DNA of 47,410 bases from Gammaproteobacteria bacterium (GCA_016744375.1 JADGEM010000034.1:1-47410); one strand, 5' to 3'; positions 1 through 8,638 are shown, numbered from the stretch's first letter. Notes: generated by a model from the letters alone, not told the origin. Translations and numbers: made by a program.

Positions 1-65
1 AACCTTGTTGTTGAGTAAGTTTTTTTAGTCAATTACTTTGATCAACAACTTAGGTTTAAGTTCAA

Positions 66-350
66 TTAAGTGATCACCATTTTGGAACAGCTATTTAGTA
101 TACGCTGTTCATTAAATTCTAATGAGGGTGGCATTTGAGCAATGACGATCGTAAAGACTCCTAACTGTTTAGAGAATTCATAGATTTCAAGTGATTTAAA
201 TATTGAAGTTTCACTGCTTACTGATAGGATAATAAACAGGATATCGGAGTTTAAAATTATTGGTGACAATATTTTTTTATTCATTAAATCTTCTTCAGTT
301 AACTTTGATGTTTCATCATTGTTTTGAAAAAGTTCAGAGTGATTCTCCAT
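66..350 (-). CDS. short FtsZ-like protein lacking the GTP-binding loop (possibly a remnant)
   Basis: A 94-residue reading frame. From about residue 36 to the end it can be laid on the FtsZ GTPase core. The strand DILFI corresponds to FtsZ D-M-V-F-I, and the next landmark, LGVFTIVIA, corresponds to L-G-I-L-T-V-A-V. The 29-residue spacing from D to LG is the same as in E. coli FtsZ as I remember it. The glycine-rich T4 loop (GGGTGTG) lying between these in FtsZ is replaced here by SVSSETSIF, so GTP binding is unlikely. The protein is much shorter than FtsZ (about 380 residues). An in-frame TAG separates it from a 21-codon reading frame upstream. It could be a degenerate FtsZ paralogue, a decayed gene or an unrelated protein. 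The start (ATG 350) has no convincing ribosome-binding site. Confidence 0.4.
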   Translation of the reverse strand: MENHSELFQNNDETSKLTEEDLMNKKILSPIILNSDILFIILSVSSETSIFKSLEIYEFSKQLGVFTIVIAQMPPSLEFNEQRILNSCSKMVIT

Positions 351-362
351 GATTTCATCTGA

Positions 363-428
363 CTATTTGTCCATGCTAAAAGTTGTGATAACTGGAACAG
401 ATGGATTAATTTTAATTTCTAAATTCAT
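363..428 (-). pseudogene. 21-codon reading frame in frame with the FtsZ-like ORF, separated by TAG
   Basis: ATG at 428 begins MNLEIKINPSVPVITTF and stops at TAG 365-363. The next codons, in the same frame, run straight into the start of the FtsZ-like ORF (ATG 350). A purine-rich AAGAGA lies about 9 nt upstream of this ATG, a better initiation context than the downstream one. It may be the original 5' end of the FtsZ-like gene cut off by a nonsense mutation, or a short leader ORF. Confidence 0.3.
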
Positions 429-843
429 AATTACATTCTCTTGTGATAAAGATTGTATGCATAACGAGAACAGTAATTGATTTAACTATAAAGTGATATG
501 AAGGGATGCTTATTAAATACTGTTCAAGTACATTTCAAAATTCCTTAACAGCTAAAAGGTATTTGAACCAAACTGATTTGATAACATACTATTATGAATA
601 AATTATAAAGAAGTTTGCTTTAGTATAGATACATGCAAGACATACGTGATTTTTTAGAAATTAACGTACAAGAATAAACAACTAATGAGGATTGATTAAC
701 TTTTATGAATACAGTTATTAGATAAGTAAACACAGATGAGTTCAAAATATCGAAGTACCACTAAAAGTACCATCAGAATTGAATATTGTATAGAATTGGG
801 ATTCCTTTCTACCAAATAACTCTTTTAAAATCATAAAGTTAAT
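429..843. other. AT-rich intergenic stretch, no gene recognised
   Basis: About 415 bp between the FtsZ-like reading frame and tRNA-Val. The only reading frame with a start is 14 codons long (633-677) and lacks a ribosome-binding site. I see no hairpin with a U-run and no repeat. It probably holds the promoter for the FtsZ-like frame and the 3' trailer of the tRNA transcript. Confidence 0.5.
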
Positions 844-920
844 TGGTAGGCGCGAGTGGATTCGAACCACCGACCCCCACCATGTCAAGGTGGTGCTCTA
901 ACCAACTGAGCTACGTGCCT
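844..920 (-). tRNA. tRNA-Val (anticodon GAC)
   Basis: The minus strand folds as a complete tRNA of 77 nt with an encoded ACCA end. The acceptor 5' arm AGGCACG pairs with CGCGCCT except for an A5-C68 mismatch. The D arm is GCTC...GAGC. The anticodon stem CCACC/GGTGG encloses TTGACAT, giving anticodon GAC (valine codons GUC/GUU). The T arm is GGTGG-TTCGAAT-CCACT. It lies upstream of nothing on its own strand except the FtsZ-like frame and downstream of uvrB. Confidence 0.95.
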
Positions 921-1034
921 ACAGAAATGTTTCTGACTGATGTCTGAGATACGAGATGTATCGGAAACGATGCGTATGATACCTATGCTGATGTGTTTTG
1001 GCAAGTCTTTTTTTGATTTCAGAGCATATAGCTT

Positions 1035-3041
1035 TCATAGTCTTAGGAATTTTTCCTGGAGGTCTTTGATTTGATCGCGCAGATGAGCGGCTTCTTCAAA
1101 TTCCATATTCTGGGCATGGGTGAACATGTTATCTTCCATCTCTTGCATTTGTTTCTCTAATTCAGCTCGGGTCATCACATCATAACGGCCAGATTCTTCA
1201 GCAATTTTTCTGTTTTTGGCAACAGCTAGGCCCGCTCCGGGAATGGTAGCTTCCAAGATGTCTTTGACAGACTTTTTGATGCCCATGGGGGTAATACCAT
1301 GTTCCAGATTATAAGCCACTTGCTTTTCTTTTCTTCTGGCCGTTTCACTCATTGCCCGTTCCATAGAACCAGTGATACGATCTGCATAAAGAATCACTTC
1401 GCCATTAACATGCCGGGCTGCACGCCCCATGGTTTGAATGAGTGAACGTTCTGAACGTAAAAAACCTTCTTTATCCGCATCAAGAATTGCAACCAGTGAA
1501 ACTTCTGGAATATCCAGTCCCTCTCTGAGCAGATTAATGCCCACCAGCACATCAAATTCCCCAAGACGTAAGTCACGAATGATTTCAACACGCTCAACGG
1601 TATCAATATCAGAATGCAGATAACGAACCTTAAGATCATGCTCTAAATAATAATCCGTCAGATCTTCAGCCATCCGCTTGGTCAGTGTTGTCACCAGAAC
1701 TCGCTCATTCTTTTCCACCCGCTTGTGAATTTCAGAAATTAAATCATCCACTTGAGTGGTTGCTGAACGCACATCAACCTGGGGATCAATCAGCCCTGTT
1801 GGTCTGACAATCTGCTCAGCAATGGTCGCTGAATGTTCCGCTTCATAATTCCCCGGGGTTGCTGAAACAAAAACAGTCTGAGGGGCAAGACGTTCAAACT
1901 CTTCAAACTTGAGAGGTCTGTTGTCCAGAGCAGAAGGCAGACGAAAGCCGTATTCCACCAGATTTTCTTTACGCGAACGATCCCCTTTGTACATTGCGCC
2001 CACCTGTGAAACAGTCACATGGCTTTCATCAATAAAAATCAGGGCATTATCAGGAAGATAATCTAGAAAAGTGGGTGGAGCCTCACCAACAGCTCGGCCA
2101 GACAGGTAACGTGAATAATTTTCAATTCCTGAGCAATATCCCAGCTCCATTATCATTTCAATATCAAGTTGAGTGCGTTGTTCAAGGCGCTGCGCCTCAA
2201 CTAATTTATTAAGAGAGTAGAGTTCTGCCAGTCGTTCTTTAAGTTCAACTTTAATTTTTTCTACAGCATCAAGCAGAGTTTCTCTGGGGGTCACATAGTG
2301 AGTTTTAGGATAGACAGTAATTCGAGGCACACGACGCAGAACTTCACCTGTAAGGGGATCAAAATAACTGAGCGATTCAACTTCATCATCAAATAATTCA
2401 ATTCTAACAGCTTCACTATCTGAATCTGCCGGATAAATATCAATCACATCACCGCGTACTCGATAGGTTGCCCGATGGAGTTCAACATCATTACGTTTAT
2501 ATTGTAACTCTGCCAGCCGTCTTAAAATGGTTCGCTGATCAACCACATCACCTTTTACCACGTGCAATAGCATTTTTAAATAGGACTTGGGATCACCTAA
2601 ACCATAAATACAGGAAACAGAAGCCACAATAATCGTATCATTTCGTTCCAACAGTGCCTTGGTAGCAGACAAGCGCATTTGTTCAATATGTTCATTGATG
2701 GATGCATCTTTTTCAATAAAGGTATCAGATGCGGGCACATAGGCTTCAGGCTGATAATAATCATAATAGGAGACAAAGTATTCGACCGAGTTATAGGGAA
2801 AAAACTCTTTCATTTCACCATACAATTGCGCCGCCAGTGTTTTATTATGTGCCAGGATTAACGTCGGACGTTGCAGATTCTGCATGACATTGGCCATAGT
2901 AAAGGTTTTACCTGAACCGGTCACACCTAACAATGTCATTGCTGCTTCACCATTCTGAATCCCTTCTGTCAGAGTTTTTATTGCAGCAGGTTGATCGCCA
3001 CCAGGCGTGTATGATGAGACCAGTTGAAACGGCTTGCCCAT
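1035..3041 (-). CDS. uvrB: UvrABC excision nuclease subunit B
   Basis: The damage-verification helicase of nucleotide excision repair. UvrA loads it on DNA and it recruits UvrC to incise. Its 668 residues are full length for the family (E. coli about 673). Visible parts: Walker A GVTGSGKT at 39-46; the Tyr-rich beta-hairpin that clamps one DNA strand at about 92-115 ([10 protein letters not shown]); a helicase motif II of the form DESH near 340; helicase motifs V/VI ([17 protein letters not shown]); and the C-terminal UVR domain at about 627-668 that binds UvrC. It is transcribed away from the aspartate aminotransferase gene, sharing a 115-bp gap. I find no CTGT-N8-ACAG SOS box in that gap, so LexA control is not evident. 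Confidence 0.97.
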   Translation of the reverse strand: MGKPFQLVSSYTPGGDQPAAIKTLTEGIQNGEAAMTLLGVTGSGKTFTMANVMQNLQRPTLILAHNKTLAAQLYGEMKEFFPYNSVEYFVSYYDYYQPEAYVPASDTFIEKDASINEHIEQMRLSATKALLERNDTIIVASVSCIYGLGDPKSYLKMLLHVVKGDVVDQRTILRRLAELQYKRNDVELHRATYRVRGDVIDIYPADSDSEAVRIELFDDEVESLSYFDPLTGEVLRRVPRITVYPKTHYVTPRETLLDAVEKIKVELKERLAELYSLNKLVEAQRLEQRTQLDIEMIMELGYCSGIENYSRYLSGRAVGEAPPTFLDYLPDNALIFIDESHVTVSQVGAMYKGDRSRKENLVEYGFRLPSALDNRPLKFEEFERLAPQTVFVSATPGNYEAEHSATIAEQIVRPTGLIDPQVDVRSATTQVDDLISEIHKRVEKNERVLVTTLTKRMAEDLTDYYLEHDLKVRYLHSDIDTVERVEIIRDLRLGEFDVLVGINLLREGLDIPEVSLVAILDADKEGFLRSERSLIQTMGRAARHVNGEVILYADRITGSMERAMSETARRKEKQVAYNLEHGITPMGIKKSVKDILEATIPGAGLAVAKNRKIAEESGRYDVMTRAELEKQMQEMEDNMFTHAQNMEFEEAAHLRDQIKDLQEKFLRL

Positions 3042-3093
3042 AATATTTTATTTCTCTTTTTTTTTGAATGGATGTGTCCTTCAAACACATATG

Positions 3094-3102
3094 TGCTAAA
3101 AT
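3094..3102 (+). promoter_or_regulatory. possible extended -10 promoter for the aminotransferase gene
   Basis: TGCTAAAAT at 3094-3102 has the TGn extension and five of six bases of a sigma-70 -10 box. No clear -35 hexamer lies 16-18 bp upstream. It sits 54 bp before the TTG start. A palindrome CACATATGTG immediately overlaps its 5' side. Confidence 0.3.
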
Positions 3103-3156
3103 TGCCACTCATTTTTTGAACTTGATCTCCTTTATTTTACGCTAGAGGTACTTCAC

Positions 3157-4356
3157 TTGGCTACACAAGCACCCGAAATTAAATTATCCAACCGAGTACA
3201 GGCAATCAAGCCTTCTGCCACACTGGTGATCACCGCCAAGGCAAAAGCACTTCGAGCTGAAGGTAAAGCAATTATTGGTCTGGGAGCGGGTGAACCAGAC
3301 TTCGATACACCAGAGCATATTAAAAAAGCAGCCATCAAAGCCATCAATGATGGCCAAACTAAATACACAGCGGTTGCAGGTACACCCGAGTTAAGACAGG
3401 CAGTTTGCGATAAATTCAAACGTGACAACTCATTAAGTTATGCACCTGAACAAGTCCTGGTTTCCTCAGGTGGCAAACAGAGCTTTTATAATTTATGCCA
3501 GGCTTATCTAAATGATGGTGATGAAGTCATCATTCCTGCTCCTTATTGGGTTTCATACCCTGATATGGTCATCCTGGGCGGTGGCAAACCGGTTATTCTC
3601 AATACCGGTATTGATGATGGCTTTAAAATATCACCGGAGCAGTTAAGGGCAGCCATTACCGATAAAACACGTCTCATGGTAATAAACACACCATCCAATC
3701 CAACAGGCGTGGCGTATACCCGTGATGATTTAAAAGCCATAGGTGATGTTCTGAAAGATTATCCTGATATCATTATTGCCAGCGATGATATGTATGAACA
3801 TATTGTCTGGTCAGAGGAACCTTTTTGCACCATTGCTGAAGTCTGTCCAGAGCTGTATAACCAGACAGTTACAATGAATGGTGTCAGCAAGGCTTATTCA
3901 ATGACTGGCTGGCGTATTGGTTATGCTGCAGGTCCTGCCAGTCTGATTGCTGCGATGACTAAAATTCAATCGCAAAGCACTTCTAACCCCAGTTCAATTT
4001 CTCAGGCAGCGACATTAGAAGCTCTAAACGGCGATCAAAGCTGCATTCAAACCATGTTACAGGCTTTTAGAGAACGCCATGACTATGTGGTTGATGCAAT
4101 TAACAACATCCCTGGTATGCAGGCCCTCCCTTCTCAGGGTGCTTTTTATACCTTTGCTAACATGCAAGCTCTTATCGATCAAACTGAGGGGGTTAATGAT
4201 GATGTCGAATTGGCTGAATATATTTTGAGTCAGGCTGAAGTGGCTTTAGTCCCTGGCTCAGCTTTTGGTGCCCCCGGTTATATGCGGTTTTCTTTTGCCA
4301 CCAGTATGGACAATCTTCAAGAAGCCATTGAGCGATTAAAGAAATTATTTGCCTAA
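3157..4356 (+). CDS. aspartate aminotransferase (class I PLP-dependent)
   Basis: Transfers the amino group between aspartate and 2-oxoglutarate, linking nitrogen and TCA metabolism. It has 399 residues and belongs to the shorter 'I-gamma/AatA' type common outside enteric bacteria: GAGEPDFDTP near residue 46, NTPSNPTGVAY in the middle, and the PLP-binding lysine in NGVSKAYSMTGWR at K245. The C-terminal arginine that binds the substrate carboxylate lies in the MRFSFATS segment. Translation starts at TTG 3157: AGAGGT at 3144-3149 is 7 nt upstream and there is no better ATG nearby. cnoX follows after 25 bp and may be co-transcribed. Some relatives also act as prephenate or other aminotransferases. 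Confidence 0.92.
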   Translation: MATQAPEIKLSNRVQAIKPSATLVITAKAKALRAEGKAIIGLGAGEPDFDTPEHIKKAAIKAINDGQTKYTAVAGTPELRQAVCDKFKRDNSLSYAPEQVLVSSGGKQSFYNLCQAYLNDGDEVIIPAPYWVSYPDMVILGGGKPVILNTGIDDGFKISPEQLRAAITDKTRLMVINTPSNPTGVAYTRDDLKAIGDVLKDYPDIIIASDDMYEHIVWSEEPFCTIAEVCPELYNQTVTMNGVSKAYSMTGWRIGYAAGPASLIAAMTKIQSQSTSNPSSISQAATLEALNGDQSCIQTMLQAFRERHDYVVDAINNIPGMQALPSQGAFYTFANMQALIDQTEGVNDDVELAEYILSQAEVALVPGSAFGAPGYMRFSFATSMDNLQEAIERLKKLFA

Positions 4357-4381
4357 CTTTGCCTAACATTGGATATTATTT

Positions 4382-5248
4382 ATGAATGACTTCCCTTTTG
4401 CCGTTGATATACAAGATTCAGCGCATTTTGAACAACAGGTGATTGAAGCATCTAAACAACAACCTGTACTGGTTGATTTTTGGGCCGACTGGTGCCAGCC
4501 CTGCAAAACCTTAATTCCATTGCTGATGAGTCTGTCTAATGATTATAAAGGCGCATTCATACTGGCAAAAGTCAATGCTGATGAACAACAGGAACTGGTT
4601 GCGGCGGCAGGTGTTCGTAATTTGCCTACCGTTAAACTATTTAAAGATGGTGTCATTGTGGATGAGTTTACAGGGGCACAACCAGAAACCGAGTTACGAA
4701 AATTTCTAGATACTCACGTTGATAGTGCCAGCAATGATAAGATAAATGAAGCTCTGAACTTATCTGCTGCAGGTAATCATGCTCAAGCGATAGAGATGCT
4801 CAAATTACAGAATCAAAGCGAGCCATCCAATAGCGATGTTTATGTTGCTATTGCCCGAGTTTATCTGCAATCTAAAGATTTTGAAAATTGTGAGGCTGTG
4901 CTAAAAGCTTTACCTGCTAATGTACAGGGCAGTGATGAGGTCAAAAAGATTCACAATGAACTTAATTTAGCCAAAGCCACCAGTGATGCACCAGAGGTCA
5001 ATGAGCTTCTTTCGCAACTGGACATTAATCCGGATAATGATGAGCTCAAGCTTCAACTGGCCAACCAATATATTGTTTCCCAACAGTATGAGCAGGCACT
5101 GGAAGCCTTACTGAGTATCCTGGTAAAGGACACCAATTTTCAGGAGGGTGAGGCAAAAGCAGCAATGCTGAAGGTTTTTGAAATTCTGGGTCCCCAGGAT
5201 CCACTCACAAGAACCTATCGGACTAAGCTGGCAACTCTTCTTTATTAA
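4382..5248 (+). CDS. cnoX: thioredoxin-TPR chaperedoxin, CnoX/YbbN family
   Basis: The protein has an N-terminal thioredoxin fold (about residues 8-110) and a C-terminal tetratricopeptide region (about 120-288), the CnoX (YbbN) architecture. Its 288 residues match the family length. The active site WADWCQPC keeps both cysteines (C38, C41), unlike E. coli CnoX where the first position is Ser, so redox activity is likely. In E. coli CnoX is a holdase that protects clients from over-oxidation and passes them to GroEL and DnaK; the same cytoplasmic role is inferred here. It lies 25 bp downstream of the aminotransferase and probably shares its transcript. Confidence 0.9.
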   Translation: MNDFPFAVDIQDSAHFEQQVIEASKQQPVLVDFWADWCQPCKTLIPLLMSLSNDYKGAFILAKVNADEQQELVAAAGVRNLPTVKLFKDGVIVDEFTGAQPETELRKFLDTHVDSASNDKINEALNLSAAGNHAQAIEMLKLQNQSEPSNSDVYVAIARVYLQSKDFENCEAVLKALPANVQGSDEVKKIHNELNLAKATSDAPEVNELLSQLDINPDNDELKLQLANQYIVSQQYEQALEALLSILVKDTNFQEGEAKAAMLKVFEILGPQDPLTRTYRTKLATLLY

Positions 5249-5313
5249 TTCTCTATTAATAGAAGATTATCTATTTAAGATTCTTCAACATTCCACAAAC
5301 ATTGCTCTCTTCC

Positions 5314-5337
5314 GGGAGGACCGGCGGCGGTCCACCC
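5314..5337. repeat. GC-rich hairpin in the cnoX-dsbC convergent gap
   Basis: GGG-A-GGACCG-(GCGG)-CGGTCC-A-CCC: a six-pair GC stem with a tetraloop, extended by three more GC pairs after an A/A mismatch. The surrounding sequence is AT-rich, and an alternative outer pairing GGGAG/CTCCC (5314-5318 with 5341-5345) exists. No U-run follows it directly; a separate terminator comes 16 bp later. It may act as an mRNA 3'-end stabiliser or be a single REP-like unit. Confidence 0.6.
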
Positions 5338-5352
5338 AGGCTCCCAAACAAT

Positions 5353-5372
5353 AAAGACTGAAGTCTTTTTTA
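5353..5372. terminator. intrinsic terminator between cnoX and dsbC
   Basis: AAAGAC-TGAA-GTCTTT followed by TTTATTTATT on the plus strand, placed after cnoX. The inverted repeat is A/T-rich at both ends, so the minus strand also gives a hairpin followed by ATTGTTT and it may serve dsbC as well. The dsbC stop codon lies inside its T-run. Confidence 0.65.
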
Positions 5373-6107
5373 TTTATTAAGCTCAGCGGAAAGACGCTTA
5401 GCAGGGACATAACCCGGCAGGCTTGTACCATCTTCTAAAAACATCGCTGGTGTACCCTGAACGCCTAATGCCTGACCTAACTGAAACTGTTGAGCAACCG
5501 GATTATCACAGGTTTTGTCTGCAACAGCTTGACCTTCTTTCGCATCCCCCATTGCTTGTGCCGGATCATCTGAGCACCAGACATTAACCGCTTTCTGATA
5601 AGAAGGTGAGCCAATACCTGCTCTTGGATAAGCCATGTAGCGAATGGTAATACCTTCGGCATTGTAATCATCCATTTCACGATGTAATTTAACACAATAA
5701 GGACAGTCAATATCAGTAAAAACAGTCACTTTTGATTTTTCATTTTTTGCAGGATAAACAATCATTTGACTCTCATCCATGGATTTAAGCAACTTACCTC
5801 TTGCTTCACCGCGTTTCTTTTCTGTCAGATTGACGCGCTTCTCAACATCAATAATGTCACCACGAAACATCAAAGAGGCGTCCTTGTTGAAGTAAAAAAT
5901 AGTTGAACCATAACTCACTTCATAGATACCCGGCAGCTGAGTCTCTTCAATACTATTTGGTTTTGTCCCGGGCATCAATTGATCCAGAGCAGCATCCAGT
6001 TCGGGGGTAGATTTAGCTGCAGCTCCCATGCTCAAAACACTGATTGCAATCATTGCAGCCATACCCAGTATAACTTTTTTATTACTATTTTTATTAAAGA
6101 AGGTCAT
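5370..6107 (-). CDS. dsbC: periplasmic disulfide isomerase DsbC
   Basis: Rearranges wrong disulfides in periplasmic proteins and is kept reduced by DsbD. It has 245 residues with an N-terminal signal sequence (hydrophobic segment about 12-30, likely cleavage after AAA near 31). An N-terminal dimerisation domain (about 32-95) and linker precede the thioredoxin-fold domain with active site CPYC at C135-C138 and a cis-proline in GTPAM near the C-terminus. A second cysteine pair (WCSDD... TCDNP) matches the structural disulfide of DsbC. DsbC rather than DsbG is favoured by the CPYC site and by xerD nearby upstream, a frequent gammaproteobacterial order. yajQ ends 14 bp upstream and the genes may be co-transcribed. 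Confidence 0.93.
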   Translation of the reverse strand: MTFFNKNSNKKVILGMAAMIAISVLSMGAAAKSTPELDAALDQLMPGTKPNSIEETQLPGIYEVSYGSTIFYFNKDASLMFRGDIIDVEKRVNLTEKKRGEARGKLLKSMDESQMIVYPAKNEKSKVTVFTDIDCPYCVKLHREMDDYNAEGITIRYMAYPRAGIGSPSYQKAVNVWCSDDPAQAMGDAKEGQAVADKTCDNPVAQQFQLGQALGVQGTPAMFLEDGTSLPGYVPAKRLSAELNK

Positions 6108-6121
6108 TAATTCTTTCCGTT

Positions 6122-6604
6122 TTAGTCTCTAAAGTTTGTATATTGTAATGCAACAGCTAGATCCTGTTGTTTTAACATAGCCATAACAGCCTGCAAGTCA
6201 TCACGCTTTTTTCCTGTCACACGAACTTGTTCACCCTGAATTGCAGACTGAACTTTTAGCTTTTTATCCTTAATCAGTTTCACAATTTTTCTGGCACTGT
6301 CTTTATCAATACCCTGACGAATCAGCAGTTTTTGCTCAATTGATTTGCCATTGGGTTTCATATCACCCTGTTCCAGGCTTTTAACATCAACTTTACGGCG
6401 TACCAATTCCGTCAGCATAATGTCCAGTACCTGCTGGACCTGAAATTCACTCTCACTGATTAATGTAACTTCTTCCTTTGACTGCTTAATAGTGGTTTGA
6501 GTTCCCTTAAAATCATATCTTTGTGTAATTGCACGATTGGCATTACTGACTGCATTGGTTAATTCATGCATGTCAATTTCTGAAACGATATCAAATGATG
6601 GCAT
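6122..6604 (-). CDS. yajQ: YajQ-family nucleotide/cyclic-di-GMP-binding protein
   Basis: 160 residues, the family's usual length. The typical N-terminus MPSFDIVSEID is present, then the two RNP-like alpha/beta domains, with a segment AITQRYDFKGT near 26-36 that is nearly invariant in the family. Members bind cyclic di-GMP in Xanthomonas and Pseudomonas and affect transcription or translation; E. coli YajQ binds nucleotides/RNA. The molecular role here is inferred only. AGGAAAAGATA precedes the ATG, a good ribosome-binding context. It lies between xerD and dsbC on the same strand, with a 160-bp gap to xerD that could hold its own promoter. Confidence 0.93.
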   Translation of the reverse strand: MPSFDIVSEIDMHELTNAVSNANRAITQRYDFKGTQTTIKQSKEEVTLISESEFQVQQVLDIMLTELVRRKVDVKSLEQGDMKPNGKSIEQKLLIRQGIDKDSARKIVKLIKDKKLKVQSAIQGEQVRVTGKKRDDLQAVMAMLKQQDLAVALQYTNFRD

Positions 6605-6764
6605 TATCTTTTCCTGGAGTGAGCCCTCAGCCAGATAAAACTATCACAGTCACATTTAATAACATACAAATTCAAAATATGACCGTGAATATTCTTATGT
6701 CTGAGAAGAATGTTTTTTATTGCTTAACCATTTTAAATTGCAAAATAGAATTGTCAATTTATCT

Positions 6765-7691
6765 CTAACCTCTTGGATGATGTTGAGCATGTAAATCTTT
6801 AAGCCGTTCTTTGGCAATGTGGGTATAAATTTGAGTTGTTGATAAATCACTATGCCCTAATAACATCTGCACCACCCGCAAATCAGCACCATGATTAAGC
6901 AAGTGTGTCGCAAAAGCATGGCGCAAAACATGGGGAGATAAGGAGGCTGGGATGCCAGCCTGTTGTGCATAGCGCTTCACCATATACCAGAATGTCTGCC
7001 GGGTCATACCACCACCACGTCGAGTAACAAACAATTTATCTGAGATTGCTGCACCCAATAAATCTGCTCTGGAATTTTTGAGATAGCTGGCAATCCAGCT
7101 TAATGCTTCTTCTCCCATGGGCACCAGACGTTCTTTATTCCCTTTACCCGTGACACGAACGATACCCTGCTGTAAATTAGCCCCATAGATATCCAGATTC
7201 ACCAGCTCAGATACTCTGAGCCCCGTGGCATATATAAGCTCTAACATTGCCCTGTCACGTAAACCAAGGGTATCATCGGTGTCAGGTGCTTCCAGCAAGG
7301 CTTCTACTTCCCGCTCAGACATCGTTTTAGGCAATGGTCGCCCAAGTCTGGGAGAATCCAATAATGCACTGGGATCGATACTGATGCGATTTTCCAGGAT
7401 AAGATATTGGTAGAAACGTCGAAAAGTTGAAAGCATGCGGGCACTGGAACGAGCTTTAATACCCTGTTCAAACCGAAATGCCAGATAATCCTGTAGATTT
7501 TCTTTCTTTAAAGAAATAAGTTTTCCTGCATTGCCACTGGCTGACCACTTAGCCAGCCCCATTAAATCAGTTCGATAAGCACTCAGGGTATGCTTGCTCA
7601 GACCGTGTTCCAGCCACAAAGCATCCTGGAACTGCTCAACCAGCAGTTCATCCTGTTCCAGCTGTGTTCTATTGAAGGCTGATTCTTTCAT
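6765..7691 (-). CDS. xerD: site-specific tyrosine recombinase XerD
   Basis: With XerC it resolves chromosome dimers at dif, under FtsK control at the septum. It has 308 residues: an N-terminal SAM-like core-binding domain (about 16-100) and a catalytic domain (about 120-300). The tyrosine recombinase residues are all present: R159 (ATGLRVSEL), K183 (TGKGNKER), H254 and R257 (HVLRHAFATH), H280 (LLGHSDLSTTQ) and nucleophile Y289. XerD rather than XerC is supported by the sequence around the boxes and the nearby dsbC. The start overlaps the end of ogt by 23 bp, indicating translational coupling. Confidence 0.93.
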   Translation of the reverse strand: MKESAFNRTQLEQDELLVEQFQDALWLEHGLSKHTLSAYRTDLMGLAKWSASGNAGKLISLKKENLQDYLAFRFEQGIKARSSARMLSTFRRFYQYLILENRISIDPSALLDSPRLGRPLPKTMSEREVEALLEAPDTDDTLGLRDRAMLELIYATGLRVSELVNLDIYGANLQQGIVRVTGKGNKERLVPMGEEALSWIASYLKNSRADLLGAAISDKLFVTRRGGGMTRQTFWYMVKRYAQQAGIPASLSPHVLRHAFATHLLNHGADLRVVQMLLGHSDLSTTQIYTHIAKERLKDLHAQHHPRG

Positions 7692-8226
7692 GTGCCAGCA
7701 ACCATTGTTTTATTTTCAGGAAATTAATGCTCCCTTTCTGAGTTTCCAGTGTATCACCTGCATAACCACCGATACCGGATGCAGAGACAACACGATGACA
7801 AGGAACAATGACCGGAAAAAGATTCCTTCGACAGGCATTACCAACTGCCCTGGCACTACTATTAAGCTCTTTTGCCAGTTCACCATAGGTTTTGACCTCA
7901 CTCGACGGAATCTCTGTTAAAGCCTGCCACACACGTTGCTGAAATGGCGTTCCCAGATGAAGCTCAAAAGGCAAAGAAAATTGAAAGTCTGCCTGAGTAA
8001 AATAATTTGATAGTTGCTGTCTGATTTTTTCAATGAACATAAGACTGTCAGGTGATGCTTGTTGAAGGTCATATTCTGCATTGAGATTTGGATCGCCCTG
8101 GCAATAGTCTATGCCGCTTATAATGCAATTGGAATGGTGGCAGGAAACAGAAATAGAGAGATGAAGTAATTTGGACACAGGAACTACATCGGTCAGCATA
8201 AAGCAGAACTTAATACGATGAGTCAT
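7669..8226 (-). CDS. ogt: methylated-DNA--protein-cysteine methyltransferase
   Basis: Suicide enzyme that removes O6-alkylguanine by transferring the alkyl group to its own cysteine. The C-terminal domain has the helix-turn-helix/arginine finger region (ARAVGNACRRN) and the active site VPCHRV with C143. The N-terminal domain is the short Ogt type, without an Ada regulatory part. The 185-residue reading frame begins at ATG 8226, which abuts the U-tract of the rplS terminator, leaving no room for a normal ribosome-binding site. The ATG at 8199 (MLTDVVPV) is an alternative start. It overlaps xerD by 23 bp. Confidence 0.88.
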   Translation of the reverse strand: MTHRIKFCFMLTDVVPVSKLLHLSISVSCHHSNCIISGIDYCQGDPNLNAEYDLQQASPDSLMFIEKIRQQLSNYFTQADFQFSLPFELHLGTPFQQRVWQALTEIPSSEVKTYGELAKELNSSARAVGNACRRNLFPVIVPCHRVVSASGIGGYAGDTLETQKGSINFLKIKQWLLAHERISLQ

Positions 8227-8260
8227 AAAAAAAGGGCCCTTGCTACAAGTGCCCTTTTTT
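8227..8260 (-). terminator. intrinsic terminator after rplS
   Basis: On the minus strand AAAAAAGGGC-A-CTTG-(TAG)-CAAG-G-GCCCTTTTTTT forms a long stem with one internal mismatch and ends in seven U. It closes the rpsP-rimM-trmD-rplS operon, 31 nt after the rplS stop. Its A-run makes it potentially bidirectional. The next base downstream is the first base of the ogt ATG. Confidence 0.9.
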
Positions 8261-8290
8261 CGATTGTGCTTATCATGCCAAGGATAGAAC

Positions 8291-8638
8291 TCAGCTCAAT
8301 TTCTCTTTAATACGTGCAGACTTACCACGAAGATTACGCAGATAATACAATTTAGCACGACGAACATCACCACGACGTTTTACTTCAATATGATCAACCA
8401 TTGTGCTGTAGGTTTGAAACACACGCTCAACACCTTCACCATAAGAAATTTTACGAACTGTAAAAGCAGAATCCAGACCACGGTTACGAACCGCGATAAC
8501 AACTCCTTCAAAAGCCTGAATACGCTCACGCTCGCCTTCTTTAACTTTTACACTGACAACCACTGTATCACCAGGGCCAAACTTAGGTACTTCACGTCCC
8601 ATTTGTTCTGCATTTATAGCATTAATTATATTACTCAT
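8291..8638 (-). CDS. rplS: 50S ribosomal protein L19
   Basis: 115 residues, the usual length of bL19, located at the 30S-50S interface. The family landmarks are visible: [18 protein letters not shown] near 19-36, [16 protein letters not shown] near 39-54, [16 protein letters not shown] near 59-74 and the basic C-terminal [20 protein letters not shown]. It is the last gene of the rpsP-rimM-trmD-rplS operon and is followed by a strong terminator. Confidence 0.98.
   Translation of the reverse strand: MSNIINAINAEQMGREVPKFGPGDTVVVSVKVKEGERERIQAFEGVVIAVRNRGLDSAFTVRKISYGEGVERVFQTYSTMVDHIEVKRRGDVRRAKLYYLRNLRGKSARIKEKLS

Noticed and set aside
633..677. 14-codon ORF MQDIRDFLEINVQE in the tRNA-Val to FtsZ-like gap
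   Set aside because: No ribosome-binding site, no visible partner, too short to support.
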